Below, one piece after another: positions 13,759 to 26,700 of a DNA stretch of 64,000 nucleotides (the stretch's first letter is position 1; every line of letters begins with the position of its first letter). Below the pieces are notes generated by a model. The model made no database searches, had not been told where the DNA came from, and saw nothing but the letters and a program-made list of their open reading frames with translations. The stretch is taken from positions 124,001 to 188,000 of the forward strand of contig JABWDB010000105.1 of the NCBI GenBank assembly GCA_019614645.1. The letters are read 5' to 3'. This DNA comes from Stratiolaelaps scimitus (taxonomy: Eukaryota > Arthropoda > Arachnida > Mesostigmata > Laelapidae). Position numbers and translations under genes: made by a program.

Positions 13759-14578
13759 CAAAATTATTCAACTTCAATACTTTTTCTAACTTACATGAAC
13801 TTACACTTTTTTTTGAAATCCTAGCCGTTTTATTACGGTTTCTTATTAACATACCTATATATAGACTCCATCTCTGACTTCCTAAAGCCCACGTCGAAGC
13901 GTGTATATATATAATATGCCGCTATCCGGCGCCATAGGCCGCCTCCCTTGGCGGTCACTTTGAAACCTCACAACATGTACATTTCAGCATTTCTCACTGC
14001 AAATATAAATGATTGCCTCTTACATTATTTGTAAGAGACCTTCCTTGTAGCCCACGGAAGTACTACTAAACAGTGTTGTTATCAGTACAACTCGGAATCG
14101 TCTTCACGTCCGTGTGTGTTTGTGTATACATTGCCATTCATTGATGCAAGATTCGCTCGTTTGCATTCATGTTCATTTTGACTGACCAAACCTGTAGCGG
14201 ACAGCCATGGCCCGATGCGAGCGCTCGTCGATCAAATGCTACGCAAACGTACAGTGCACATTCTGGACTCTCGGCATCAACTGATGGTTGACAACGCCTG
14301 TGCCGTGGTGACGTCGATTGCCGCCCCGAGGCCGCCTGCTCGAGTTATACAGAGGACACCAACAGAGAGGTCTGTACGCGAAAGGTTGACCGGTGAACAG
14401 ATTAGTTGTAAGTAGTAAGGTCCAGGCGGGCACACTGAGTGGTCCTTCGTCGTGATAAATACGATCGATTCTAGAATGGATAGGGAGAACTTCCTAGAAA
14501 TATGATAGACTTCGAGAGTTGCTCTGATTTCTAATGTGCCACCTGAATAGGCCTAACTGGAGTGGGCTACTGTATAAC

Positions 14579-14611
<33 letters not shown>

Positions 14612-17600
14612 GCTCGAATCGTACAGGCACATGTTGGTGTAAACGTTTTTCATAGGCATTATCGTATGCAGTGTCGACGACGTAACTAAATATATCGCAT
14701 ACAGAGTGAGCTAGATATCGCTATTGTGCACCGCTAACAATGGCTAACTCCTTTCTCCGTCTACAGATATGCCCGTAAACTGTTGTATCAGGAACTGTGC
14801 AAGGGAACTGTTGACAAGGTTGTACGTCAGTTACGGAAGCTCGATTGGAGCGGGGGGTCACCGCATCTGCATATGGCCATCAGACTCTTGAGTAATGCTC
14901 ATGAGGTGCGCTACTTCAATATTCGGTGAGGTGAATCCTTCTGGCGCAGCCCTTAACAATTAGACGGTCCGCAAGGGCCATTCGGGTGGACACGAATATA
15001 CAGTATGTTATGAATATATCAAAATTATGGGAGTGTCAGTTACATGATTTGTCCGCGTTCGAGAGTATTCCAGCATTCACTCTCTGCTGTGTGCAGTAGA
15101 ATGTTTCAATGAATAAAAATAACAATAATAACAATAAAAAGCGCCCTTTTTTATATATAAAATATATCACTTCAGTTCAGAGATCGGGGCCGCTTTCGGT
15201 GGCCCCGATCGTACATGAGCACGCCACACACATGTCACGCTTAAATGCGCTCAGGTTGGCAAGATGTTGACTGGTGAAAATTGACGCCCATAGGTGAATA
15301 GGCCCTCCAAATATCAGAACTTCGATTGGCAACGTCTAATAAGCCGTTGCCATCTTGCGAATCTTAATGTAAATCGAGTTAATGACATTTGCATATAGAC
15401 GAAACACGTTGTCACCTCTACAATTGAATTAAAGGCGACGCCAGTTACTGCTGCTGACGCTGCTATCTCGTATTTATGCTTCGTGAAACCCATTCTCGTT
15501 TGTAACGCTCAATTATTTTTATGAACACGCATCCCACAGGTTCCTGGCCCACGTCGTGGCCACGTTGGCTACCTACCAAGACGGCGTGGGGCCCCGCGTA
15601 GTTGACGCCGTCCTCGAAGAGATTCGGCTGGGGATGGAGGTTATTGATCCGAAATATAACCAAAGGTATATTTTCGGTCTCTTGGCCAAGCTGTCTGAGA
15701 TTGCGCACAGGCACTCGTTGAAGTGTTACGAAGGGGAGACTTGTACAAAAGCTGTACAAGTGTTTCCCTCCGATAGACCCTGTACACTAACGGATTCGGT
15801 TTCGACATGTTGATTTTTTTTTGCTCGTTGCTCTATTTCGCGTGTCCACCCGGCGACCTTGTGAGGAGGACACATATAAGAAAATAACTTGAGCATTGAA
15901 GAAATTGTTTTAATAAACGAATAAACATTTACTTGTGCCTTCAAACGAAATAAAACATTTACAATAGATTTCCTCATATGCGAGAAAGTTGCTCGTGTTG
16001 ATGTTGCTGTTGTTGTTGATATCAATTGATGAACCACCGTTCCGCCCCGTTGAGCCTGTGGGGGGTTTTGTCGATCGCGTGATGACACTGTTCACGTATT
16101 CCATATACGTGTGCTTTGCTTTTGTTGTTGTTGTTGTAGACGAGTAGCGGCAGTTCACTACCTGGGCGAATTGTACAACTACAGCCTGACCGAGAGCGCC
16201 CTCATCTTTACAGTGCTCTACTCATTGATCACCTTCGGGTCTGGGACTCCACTCGATCCGCCGGAAAATGTGTTCAGGTGAGCGGTTCCTTCCATTCTTC
16301 CTCTCCACTGCTCTCCCTATACCCACTGTACGTGTATGTGTGTGTGTGTTCGGGGAACCCAGCCGCGGCTCATGTCAACAACCCAAACCCTCCCCTCACT
16401 CGGCGACCCGTTAGGAGACTCACTCGTGTAACGTAGCCTGACTGTGCTGGCCGTCTAGTGTAGCAGGCGCTCGACGCCCCTAGTCACATCACCCGATTAG
16501 ACGGTCTCGTTACGACGTCATCTCTTAATGTTCGTTTCAGTCGTAGCGAGTGTACCCATGCAGCGCGTAGTAAGTTAATGTCAATTCATGTCCCCCTGTA
16601 AGTCAGTCTCCAAGCAGCGGTCGTTGATTCGTAAATTTCATTTCGACTACGTTCACGTACTCTTGTTGGTTGGCGTTTTGTGTTTCCTCTATAATAATAA
16701 TAATAACAAACACTTTATTCAAAGGTATAATATATAATTGCTACAGGTCTCACTTATGTGCATTTTCAATTTTGGCACGTTGCGTGCCCGTGATGTGCGC
16801 GTGATAGTCTCCAGGGGAATAAATCGTTTACACATTTTTTCGTGGCTATAAATTTTTGAGTATATTCCTTCTGGATCTTGTCGTAGTTTCGACAATATCA
16901 AATATTTTTGCAGCCATCGTCGGTTGATTCAACATCATTTTTTAATGTACAAATTGTCTTCATTACTCGACGTATCGAGCACCTATGATCTAGCAGCTAA
17001 CGTGCGACATTCAATCCCGGTGAACACGAACAGGCTGAAACTCGTCTGCTGTCTCCTGGATACCTGTGCGGTGTACTTCGATACGGGCAGCGCCAAAAAA
17101 CGCCTTGACAGCTACCTACACTTTGTACTCCTCTACTTCTGGAAGAAGAAGGAGGACTTTGGGGAGGGCTTCCCTGTCACCGTTGAGCTTCACCTGCGCG
17201 AGAGCGTTCAGCCCCTCAGGCCAAAGTTTCAATGGCCCAAGTCTCTCGAGGCGGCCCAAGCAGCCGTGGACAAACTGCTCAGCCAGGCTATCACCGCGAA
17301 GGCGGAGAAGGACGCCAAGGTTCGCATTATTGTGATTACTATTACTCTTCCCCTTATGCTTTAACACGTTTCACCTCAATCAAACCACAATCAATTCCCT
17401 TCTCTCCCACGTTCGCCTCAACCGCAACACTAACAAGCTGACCATAACACTGTCGCTGTAGTCGATATCCGTCGAGCTCATTGACGCCTTGCACCTCACG
17501 ATGTTGTTTATTGCGATCCCCGCCCCCCGCCCCACGTTTCAGACCGCGTCCGCCGACATTGCCGGCAGCCAGAGCCAGCTTACGGCCGTTGAGAATGGCT

Positions 17601-19085
17601 CGTCCGCGGTTGCGTCTGGCGTCGCCGGGGCGACGGCAGCGGCCGACGATTCCGAGGGACTGTCGGACGGCGTTGAAGACGATGGCGAGGACGAGGGCGA
17701 GGACGAGGATGAAGATGACGACGATGAGGACGAGGGCGAGGACGATGAGAGCGAAAGCGACGAAGTGAAGGACGAGCCCGAGGAGGAGGCCGAGCCGGAC
17801 GAGTTCCAACGCGAGTTCGAGGCTGAATTCGAGGAGATGGTGTACGAGAGCATGACGCAGCGCTCGCAGGATCGCAGCCAGCAGCCGCAGGTCAAGGAGA
17901 TCATGGTTCCGCAGTTGAGTAGCCAGCAGCTATCGAAACCGGCCGCTTCGTCCCAGCTGCTACTGTCAGCAACAGCAGCAGCAGCAGGAAGGGGAGGAGT
18001 ATCAGCTGGAAATGGAGGTGAAGCTGGAGACGTAGTCGCTGTCGGCAGTAGCGGCAGCGGCAACAGCAGCGTCAGCACACCGCCTTTAGGCCTGCTGTCG
18101 TTGTCGCTGGGAGGAGGCGGCGGCAGCGGTGGTGGTGGTTCCGCCGGCGCGAAGTCCGGCAGCCTTCTCCAGCCCGATAGCAGCGTTGGTAAGGCCAGCA
18201 GTATCAGCAATAATGGCAGCCCGGCCGCTCCTAATCACAACAGCTACAACAACAATAACTACAGTAATAATAGTAATAATGGGACGAGGGGCAGGTGCGG
18301 TGCGACCTTCGGCGGCTCGCCAGGCGGCGCTGCTGGGCCGGGAACGGGACTCGGTGTCGGTGGGGCAAGCGCAGGTGCGACAAACTTTGTCATAATGATG
18401 CGATCGCAGAACAACCGCAACAAGCCGCTGCTAAGGCAGATCCAGCTTGAGGATAGCGACGAACTCGCCAAGAAGATCGCGCTCACGCAGAAACGCGAAC
18501 GCGAGGAGAAACAGCGGGTGAAACAGCTAACGCTGAACATGAACATGAGGTGAGCCGATGGAGGGATCAGGTCGCAAAATGATGATAATGCCCGGGATAT
18601 GCTGGGTGATAAGCCTCACTGCTGATTGGGGTTGTGGGTTTTGATCCTGAGCCGAGTATGTTATGCTGCAGCATTTCGGAGGCGGCTGTGGTTCTTTTAT
18701 AGGCAGCCCCAGTGTAGCGTTTCGGAGTGGCTCTCGTTGATGAATCGATTTTTTCTCGTCCAGCCGGATGTTGATCACCCTATTCGATGGCCATTGTTGA
18801 CCGTGGTTTGTGGTGACGTCGCTCAGCGTTATATGCTATACTCGTTGAAACGTGTGGTGATTGATGTCGTTTTGGTGATGTGCGGCGCACTGTTTTTTGT
18901 TGTTATTTTTACTAATCGTTCATATTATTATGGTCTTTCGTTCGGTGCGTTGCAGGCAAGAAGAGGAATCTTGGAATGACGACGCTCCGGACGGACACCT
19001 GATCGGACCTGAACGAAAGTTCGTCCACCCGAAGGGGGCGCCCGACGCCGACCTGATTTTCGGCTCGAGTTCGCGAAGAAGGTAG
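7114..19085 (+). CDS. UPF2: UPF2, regulator of nonsense transcripts 2 (NMD scaffold)
   Basis: Proposed exons: 7114-7129 (tentative start MADDK), 7619-7746, 8167-8304, 8721-8912, 9711-9848, 10168-10317, 10858-10974, 11409-11540, 12023-12145, 12347-12455, 12722-12918, 13219-13381, 14198-14411, 14767-14925, 15540-15665, 16140-16277, 17034-17319, 17543-18549, 18956-19085. All phases agree, giving about 1220 residues (human 1272). UPF2 bridges UPF1 and the UPF3/exon-junction complex in nonsense-mediated decay. Signatures: SSLKKNTAFVRK opening MIF4G-1 (~35-330); LNRDTIDQMAEQFCFN and RLDLLPLYSRLVA in MIF4G-2 (~380-590); VVDAVLEEIRLGMEV and LDPPENVF in MIF4G-3 (~610-800); a Glu/Asp run (~880-925); a UPF1-binding region split by a ~140-residue Ser/Gly/Asn insert; and the C terminus HPKGAPDADLIF...RRR. 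The N terminus is far shorter than in human, so upstream exons may be missing. The 14411 donor (GTAGTA) is weak but keeps frame; a stronger GTAAGT at 14408 does not. Confidence 0.93.
9063..9115. repeat. (AT)n microsatellite in UPF2 intron
   Basis: A TA run interrupted by two TG steps, in the intron between exons 8721-8912 and 9711-9848. Similar short (AT)n tracts sit at about 8500-8516, 10363-10390 and 12922-12951, also in UPF2 introns. Confidence 0.85.
13494..13757 (-). mobile_element. Short repeat flanked by (AT)n, copy 1 (in UPF2 intron)
   Basis: A unique core of about 165 bp (about 13,560-13,725) sits between (AT)n tracts on both sides. It reappears in reverse complement at about 20,505-20,700, including TTACTTCTTGAGTCCTGCTA near one end and GATTCGGCGGCGACGATGTG at the other. 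No open frame, Pol III boxes or terminal inverted repeats are evident. A small non-autonomous element or a piece of a larger repeat is likely. Confidence 0.6.
14583..14612. repeat. (AT)n microsatellite in UPF2 intron
   Basis: An uninterrupted TA dinucleotide run in the intron between exons 14198-14411 and 14767-14925. Confidence 0.85.
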
Positions 19086-20504
19086 TTGCGACCCTATACA
19101 GAGACACACCAATCGATGAGCGCGTAACACACATACACGCCTCGGCAATGGCCGACACGATTGTCGAGTGACTGAAGTGACCACTTGCAGTGCTACTGAT
19201 GTGTCGGCCTCGCTGCTCAGCCGAACGGATACTTCATATCTCGGCTCTCGGGAGAGACCGCCCTTCAAGTGACACTCAGGATCCTGCAAAGCCGAACGCA
19301 GAACTGCCTATGGGCCCGCCGAGACTCCACTAATCAACCCGAGACCTGATCGAGAGACGCCGCGCACACACCTCACCAGTGAAGGATCGCTGTAGTAACG
19401 GTGGCCCTTCTGTCAGCGAAGGCCTCTTGGACCACTTGAAGGAGATGGGAAGGAACTACAGGTTCTTGTTTTTGGATGACACCTAACAATCGTCTAGTTA
19501 ACTCAGCGTCGGTCGTATCGTCTGGCAGCAGAGAAGTCTGTTGTCGCACGGAAACCGTCGTCTCCTATTTCGATGTCCGGCTGTTTTTAAGGGTTCTTTT
19601 GTCGTTGAATCGTTGGAACTGAGAGGGGTGTCCTTGTTGTTTTGTTTTTATGTCCGCAACGCCACGAAGCGAATATCGAATATCCTCCTCTGGAAGATGC
19701 ATAAATGTCGCTTACGAGAGATGATCGTATGATATCAGTGTATTTTTTTTCGCTCGTGCACTCCCCTCAACCAATACATCCAAGACACAATCGAAAAACA
19801 AAAGAACACACTATAACAGGTACTTGACGCCAACCGGACACGATCCAAGTACAGGGACATACACATGCATCTATCGGATACGTTGGGGTGACTTATATTC
19901 GCATTTGCGGTCGCGGAACAAAGTTGAAGTAAGATGAACATTTGGCCCAAGTTCTTGGAAGGAGGGGAACTTCCTCTCCAGGGACGTGTGATGATCTCGT
20001 TTGGACTTTTTTTTTTCTTGATTTAGGCACCAGCGGGGATGTCCTATCCGGTAATGTTGAGACCTCAGGATCGGTAGAGAACACGGTGCGTGTTTGTGGG
20101 CGATTGATTGCTAAACAGGACCGTGTAGCGTTGTCTTTCTCTCTCTCTCTGTCTCTCTCTGTCGCCGCCTCTGACCCTTTGTTTCGAGTGGAGAGAACGT
20201 CGATTCATTCGCTGGTCTGGGTGGGCTGAAACACCCTTTCAAGGGTTGCTCCGAATGTCGCGGCGGGGTACAATCTCTGTTCATATACACATATAATCGA
20301 CGAATAATCGCCGAGGTCCGGTTCCATCAATTCTACGTCGTGTGGGAACGCATTGTCGAACGACGCCGAGCGTCTCAGGGGTAGAAGCATTGAAGGACCT
20401 CATTTATGAGTCCGTCGAGTGTACCGAGTTCATGCATGAAAAATACGATCTCGCTGCCTTGAGCTGTGCGGGGGAAAAGCGAGCTGTCAATGGAGGATGT
20501 TTGT
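19086..20504. other. UPF2 3' flank / likely 3' UTR
   Basis: Downstream of the UPF2 stop. No other exon or repeat was recognised apart from a CTCTCTGT-type pyrimidine run at 20,138-20,165. The first clear AATAAA after the stop is near 20,546, inside the following repeat. The true polyadenylation site cannot be placed. Confidence 0.4.
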
Positions 20505-20688
20505 TTGCCGGAAGGTTCACATCGTCGCCGCCGAATCGCGCCTGCAATAAACATGATTTTGAATAATAAAGGAAACATCAGTGTATTGCTGGAGCATTTT
20601 TGTCGTGTCTGCTAATTACTCCGGTGTTGCCTTCGTCGCTATTAGTGCTTGTGTCACCATAGAGATGCGTGTAGCAGGACTCAATAAG

Positions 20689-20721
<33 letters not shown>
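20505..20721 (+). mobile_element. Short repeat ending in (AT)n, copy 2
   Basis: This is the reverse-complement partner of the UPF2 intron repeat at 13,494-13,757. It carries ACATCGTCGCCGCCGAATCG, AATAAACATGATTTTGAATA and the GAGCATTTTTGTC region, then ends in an (AT)n tract (about 20,693-20,721). It lies about 7 kb away in the opposite orientation. Confidence 0.6.
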
Positions 20722-20724
<3 letters not shown>

Positions 20725-21799
20725 AGTTGCCGAGTTTCATACTGAAGAACAAAAACAGCTTTGTTATGAACTTTTATGAATCTTTGGTTTATACTAGGTG
20801 ACATTTATATATTAGTGCGAGTTCTTCTGTATCACAAGAATAACAATCACGTCCTGCGACCCCTAAAGTATGATAAAATATTAAACTACAAAAAATATAG
20901 CTAGATGATCCTTCGTGTTTGTTCGTTGAATAAGACTATCATCTCAGGAGCGAAACAAACTCCGGTTAATAATCTCAACTCGTGGCAACAACAATCTACC
21001 GAGAGATCGTTGTTTCGCCTCACAGGTTCCTGAAGCATTAGTAAGACACCCTGTATGCATTCAAGAAATGTAGGTGGCCATACTGCGAATGAATGAGATG
21101 GTTGCTTGGGCGCGCGAGCAAATGTCACCATCCGAATGGGTCAGTCTATCCTGTGGAACCCTCACCTGATCTGTTAAGAAAGAAGAGCAGTAATATGCAT
21201 CCGCTCAGCATCTGGTCGAGTCAATTCAAGTATTTCTTTGTTGACGGAACTGCGAAATATTACAACGCTTAAGTTCTCGTGTTAAAAACAAAACGATCAC
21301 CCGAGTATTTCACAAGGTTCTTCGAGGTGACATACTGTCAAAACTTGACACAAATTCAGAAGAACAGCGTCTGTAGGCACAATGCCGTTGTATATCTTGA
21401 AAGCAAGAAGAGCGATGTGACGTCAACTTTGCATGATTTATCCATAGTCCACCTCCGATCAATTGCAAGATCGCTAGATAAATCGTACTAAAGGGGTGAA
21501 CAGGATTGCCATGGCTTGGAATCGTGATCTGAGCACGGCCTCGCTAATAAGGAGAAACTCTCCCTTCCAGGTCGGCATAAAACAAAGCTCGTTTGACTAC
21601 AGCGGGAGTGTCGCCGATTGCCTCGATTCTTGTCCCGCAAAATCCTTCCCCGAGAGTATACACGTTACGTCTTACTTTGTCGATGCGGTTTGTTCACCTA
21701 TCATCGTTATGGCAATAAATTGTTAACAGGAACTAAGTTTATTAGACAATTATAAAATGCATTTCTTTTTCATTTATGTCAACTTGCGACTTCTTCTAC

Positions 21800-21830
<31 letters not shown>

Positions 21831-22080
21831 CGCGGTATAGTTCCTCACCAGGTGTACTGGAGAATAACTTAAGGGACGTCTCCAAATATGTAATCAAATT
21901 GCATTATATATTTTGAGGAGTGCTCTGTGTGATTTAAAAATGTCCAAGTGTTCGATTTCGTTGTGCCGTTCCTGTAGTTCTGTTGTCTTTTTTTTTTTCG
22001 ATGGACAATGCTCATGTGTTTCTTATAGTATATAGGTAGTCCGAGACTGACTCCTACCCGAGAAGTCAACCCACTAAAAA
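20722..22080. other. Gene-poor stretch
   Basis: No supported exon. An (AT)n microsatellite lies at about 21,803-21,831. Reading frames here are short and have no recognised family features. Confidence 0.4.
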
Positions 22081-22284
22081 GACCAATCCATCACTCGTTG
22101 CGTTCCCCGCCTCAGGTGCGGGTGGGGTTATACTGCATGAGGCTGACAGTGCTTTTGTGGATTCTCATTAGGTTTGTTGGAAAATTTCTGTGTCCGATGA
22201 TAAACTGTGTCAAAGAAAAGGACATTTCCCATGGTCTTGTTAACCCACACAGCGATTATTGGGCTAGCCTCCCTTACTGTTGAG

Positions 22285-22415
22285 CTGGGGGCTCCGGGGG
22301 CACCATTGCACATTTGCATTTAAAGGGGTCCGTCTCACGAAGCAATGCCGAAAGCAGTACCGTGGACGTTAAATGTTGGCTGAGAGTCAGCCCGAAAACT
22401 TTTAGGAGGGGGCTC
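22285..22415 (+). repeat. tRNA-derived SINE, family alpha, copy 3 (body only)
   Basis: It carries the family alpha body on the plus strand: TTTGCATTTAAAGG, a TCACGAAG motif, GACGTTAAATGTTGGCTG and CAGCCCGAAAAC. The tRNA-like head is not recognisable. It abuts an antisense R1-like LINE fragment. Confidence 0.55.
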
Positions 22416-22419
22416 CGGT

Positions 22420-23310
22420 TTAGACTGCGTCCCATTCGACCTGCCAGGTCACTATCGTATCTGACCATGACTCTGCTGCTTCTCTCGTTGGATCTTCACA
22501 TTGTTTTTTCCGTCCTGCTGCCTTCATGTCGCAAGGCATCGTCCCCGCTGACACCAAAGCGGCTGAAGTAGGCCTGTGTCGGTCTTAGTCCCTGCACTCT
22601 CCGAGTTTTGCAGAGCAGGTTCTTTGTGTAGGTTTTCCTTGTAATCGGAGAAGCCCATATCAGTGCTTACCTAAATACATAAGTAATCCTCGTTTGCCTC
22701 GTCCTTCGTCCACTTATGTTAGGTACAATCTTAGAGAGGGCGATCGCGATTTTTCCTGCCTTTGTTGTGCATTGTCTGATATGGGGTGTACCTAACATTC
22801 CTCTGTCTAAGTGCATCCCGAGATACCTGGCAGTGTCTATGATCTTGATTTGTTCCTTTTTTAAAGAAGGGGATTTTTTTCTTGTCGATGAGGAGAATTA
22901 GCTCACTTTTTGATGGAGCCAAGGCCAATCCATTTGCGCGTATCCATAGTGCGATCGCATAAAGGGCGCGGTTGGCTCAGGCTTCCAGGTCTTCAGGTAC
23001 TCGGTCTCGAATTGTGACGTCGAGGTCATCTGGGTACGGTGGTAGTTCCACCTAAGGTGGGAGCTCTGTTACTCTTAGAACCCCGTCGTATGCAATGTTC
23101 CAAAGGGGAGGGTTCAAGGATCGAGACTTGGATCTTTCTGTGTTTTAAATGTTCCGTGATGATTTTTATTAAATACGTTGAGGCTTTGCCTTTGAGTAGA
23201 GCCTTTAAGATAATGGGCCGGAGGACACTCTTAAATGAGTTCTTAACGACTGGTAGCACCGTTTGCAAGTAATCCCTGGTCTTTACTGTTGAGTTCCTAA
23301 TGAGCTCCAA
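22420..23310 (-). mobile_element. R1-like non-LTR retrotransposon fragment (reverse transcriptase)
   Basis: Minus-strand frames with stops and frameshifts show reverse-transcriptase pieces of R1-type LINEs: a YLIKIITEHLKHRKI segment, LALAPSKSELILLI, and an RDALRQRNVRYTPYQ segment where R1-type proteins have YLGxxLD. Plus-strand homologues lie at 34.5-35.7 kb and 44.4-45.2 kb, and another minus copy at 61.9-63.0 kb. All copies are dead. Confidence 0.7.
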
Positions 23311-23339
23311 GTTGTAAAAGCCTCGTTGAATTACGTAAG

Positions 23340-26300
23340 TACTGAGTGGTGTTCGGGTGGTGTTCGGCCTCTAGCTTTCCCACGGGGAAAAGCCAGGCTA
23401 AGCTAAAGAAGGAAGTCCACTTGGGGGGGGGGTCATGGACACATAAGGGATACCGGAAGAAAAGACCCCACGCCAGGAGGGGCAAGGCGGAGAAGGCATC
23501 TACATCTCGGACGAACCGTCCAGTGAAGACGAGGACGACTACAAGAAGGTGGGAAACCACTGCAGGGGCTCCGCAAACAGGCTAGGGTGCTCGCCCGCTG
23601 CTCGACACTGCAGAACACTAAAAAAGATATCAACATTACAGCTAGTAAACCGGTGCAGATAGGGAGGGGACTTTACGCACGTGTTCCGGCACAAGTACAG
23701 TGAGTCGAACAAAGAGGGCCCTCCGGGCAGTAGTCAGGACAAGGGGAGCAGAAATAGACTAACGCCTGGTTGGAGTACAATGCCCGCAGGCGCAACGAGG
23801 CCTCCAACTGGATGACTGCGGTGTCGCAGTCTCCAGGAGCGGGAGTCTGTAGAAGTAGTAGCCAAAGAAGGGAGATACCAAGCTAAGGGGTTGGGATATC
23901 GATACCTCGTGATAGGCATGGAAAAGAAGGACTGGACGGTAGGGGAGGAAACATGGGGAAATTCAGAGAGATGGCACAACAGGGCAAGCCGTTCTTCTAC
24001 CCCAGGGGAGAGGCAAGGTCACTGATGATCTGGCGACTACTAGAGATGTGCCGCCGAAGGAACGAAATCGTAGGGAAGCTCGAGATATGCAAATGTCCAA
24101 GAGAAACGCCAGGAGGGGAGGACGCCCAGCCTTGAGTTACAAATGTACGATTAGAATAGGCGCAGGAAAAGACCGGACATTCACTAGTGATGGACCTCAG
24201 GGAACGGAGGGTGGAGATAGAGGGAGTCATACAAAGCAAAGTGGAACACGTCGTCCCCAGAGTACGAGAGCACTCTGAGGAAACTGCGGAAAGTAACGGA
24301 ACTGGAAAGGGAATGAAAAAGAAGGAGATGAGGCTAGCGACAACGGAAAGGATCGACAGGGGCACTGGGAGGTGGAAAGACTCTTCGAAAAGCCCCGAGA
24401 AGGTCTAAGATAAAGGACGAAGGTGGCTTTGAGTTGGTGGAAGGAGAACTGGCGCGGAAGCAGTAACAACGATAACTAAAGGTGCTACAAATAAACTTTA
24501 GCAGATACCGGACGGCTCACGACCTATTGAAGGTCACTGTAAGCGAGAAGGTAGTCCAGTTCTGTATAGCCTCGGATCTCAACGTCGCGCGAGTGAGTAA
24601 TGATGATGAGTCGATAAAGAAAATCTACGTCATGGGCGACTTCAGTGCATCAGGGGAGACATGGGGAGGGCTCAGGTTTTGCAGGAGTGGATGGCGCAGG
24701 AGAGCTGGCTGCCCTAAATGACCGCAGGGCACCCACACTCGTGATGGACTCGGGTATCTTTCTTGGACCTTAAGGTAGCCAACGAGGCCGCACTAGAAGG
24801 GGTCACCAATTGAGGGGTCCTGGAGGAGGAATCACATAGCAATCATAGGTACGTCGTGACCGTACGCGTTAAAGCTCAACGTGATCGGGGGAGTCAGGAA
24901 GGGGTTAGATGGCAGCGGCGGCATCTGGAAGGCAGTCCCCTACGCAGGGCCATAGACACGGGGTGCCGGCGCTCGGTAAGAGAAGGGATCACTACTGAGG
25001 GACAAAGCAGGATTGGGGTGCTTAAGGACGCGTGCAGGTAAGCCAGTGGGAGACCGCAAGCGGGAGGGGGAAACACCCATTGGAATATTGATGGACTGAG
25101 GCTATAGCCAAAGCAAGGAGAAGCTGTGTACGGACAAGAAGGGCGCACTCGAGGTCTTGGAGCAGGCTAGTCATCGATGAGCTACAAGGCAGAGAACTGG
25201 TCGTTAGGTCACAGGGCTCCAAGACGAGTATTAAGGAGCAAAGAAGGGGCGCATGATAAGGAGTAAAAATGAGAAGGAAAGGCCCCTGGTCCGGATGGGA
25301 TTCCATCAGAGGTTGTGCGCGTGCTAGCCAAACAATGGCAGCTATCAAGAAGCTGGCGGGCAAGATCCTCCGGAAATGGAAACGCACACACCTGGTGCTC
25401 ATACCCAAACCGGAAGGAAAAACCGATCCCATGGCGTACAAGCCATTTGCCTTTTAGATACGATGGACAAACTCTGATGGAATCCCATCCAGACCAGGGG
25501 CCTTTCCCGAAGCCTTCTCCATTTTATTCGTTTACCTTTACGTCGACTTCCGGGGCCTGTTCTCTGGAACCAACCTATGACGGGGTTCTGGAAGTCGATA
25601 TGCCGGAGGGCGCTAAGCTCCTCGCCTACGCGAATGACCTGGCGGCGATGGTCACGGCGAGAGCGGAGAACACCCTAGAGGGCACGGCCAATGAAGCCTT
25701 ACGTAGGGTGGTACAATGGATGTATTCCCACCATCTCCAGCGGGGATCTGCTTTTTTTGAGATGAGCAAATTTTATTTAGACGCACGGACATCAGCGGAG
25801 ACATTCCAATCTCCATAAAAGTGGGCCGATCCAGTGCAGGGTTGACGTGGATGACAAAACGCCTCTGCCTGCTAAAATCCTTTGCTGAGAATTTAGGTAG
25901 GGAGTGTCGGTGGAGAAAGAGACTACTGGCTTCGCTAACAGAATCTATGGTCCTTTACGATTTATCTGTATGGGCAGACATGGTGCTCCATACGACGATG
26001 AAAAAGCGAATGATGAGGGCAGCAAAAAGAATGCTGGCAATCTGGCCGACCCGAGCGTACAGGACGGTGTCGACTGATGTTCTCCAGCTCCTAGCCAGAA
26101 TGTTGCTGTGAAATCTCGTGTTACAGAAAAGGGTTTAAGGTGTCCGGCTGGGGACCTCGACCCGACCAGGGCCAACCTCGGCGCCTGGCAGCAAGGGTGA
26201 ACTCCCAGAGGAGTGACGAAGGTGTGCTAGACCAAAAGCCTGATACCGGACCTCGAGTGCAATATAGGGGAACTCATGTGTGAGGCAAGCAGGCGCTGAC

Positions 26301-26700
26301 AGGGCACGGGCGGTTCCAGACCGCCATGGTCAAGATCGGGAAGGCGCTGGTGGATATATGCGCGCTGTCTCACTCTGGCGAGGTGAATGATGTGGACCGT
26401 ACAGCGATCTGATCTGTAGCACTAGCGTCGGTCAGACAGGGGGGCTTGACGGAGGTTGCAGGTAGACCAGTCAGAGACCTAGTGACATACATGGTCCAAT
26501 CAAGGGCGCCTTGGGAGGGAGTTATATGCTGGATGGAGCGAATCGCTGAGCGAAAGGAGTCCTCGGAAGTCCTCTCCTCCGGGGGTCCTTGGAGGCTCTC
26601 TTGGCCGTTAGTTACGGCCTATCTAAACCGGCTCCCCCCGCACATTCCCATCAACACGGGTCCGGGATTTTGGTAATCGAGCGTCTCCTGATAGGAATCT
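23340..26700 (+). mobile_element. Decayed R1-like LINE (endonuclease and reverse transcriptase remnants)
   Basis: Plus-strand frames broken by many stops follow the R1-type order. About 23,340-24,430 encodes Arg/Lys-rich gag-like sequence. From 24,482 there is an APE-type endonuclease start (LQINFSRYRTAHDLLK), then GDFSASGETWGG near 24,640. A reverse-transcriptase part near 25,600-25,820 has LAYANDLAAMVTARAENT, with the usual YADD changed to YAND. A C-terminal part near 25,850-26,110 has RKRLLASLTESMVLY and RAYRTVSTDVLQLLA. Insertion in family terms is old. R1 elements use an apurinic-type endonuclease; no rDNA context is visible here. Confidence 0.75.

Noticed and set aside
17539..18210. 223-codon minus-strand frame rich in Ser and Pro
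   Set aside because: It is the antisense shadow of the acidic and Ser/Gly parts of the large UPF2 exon.
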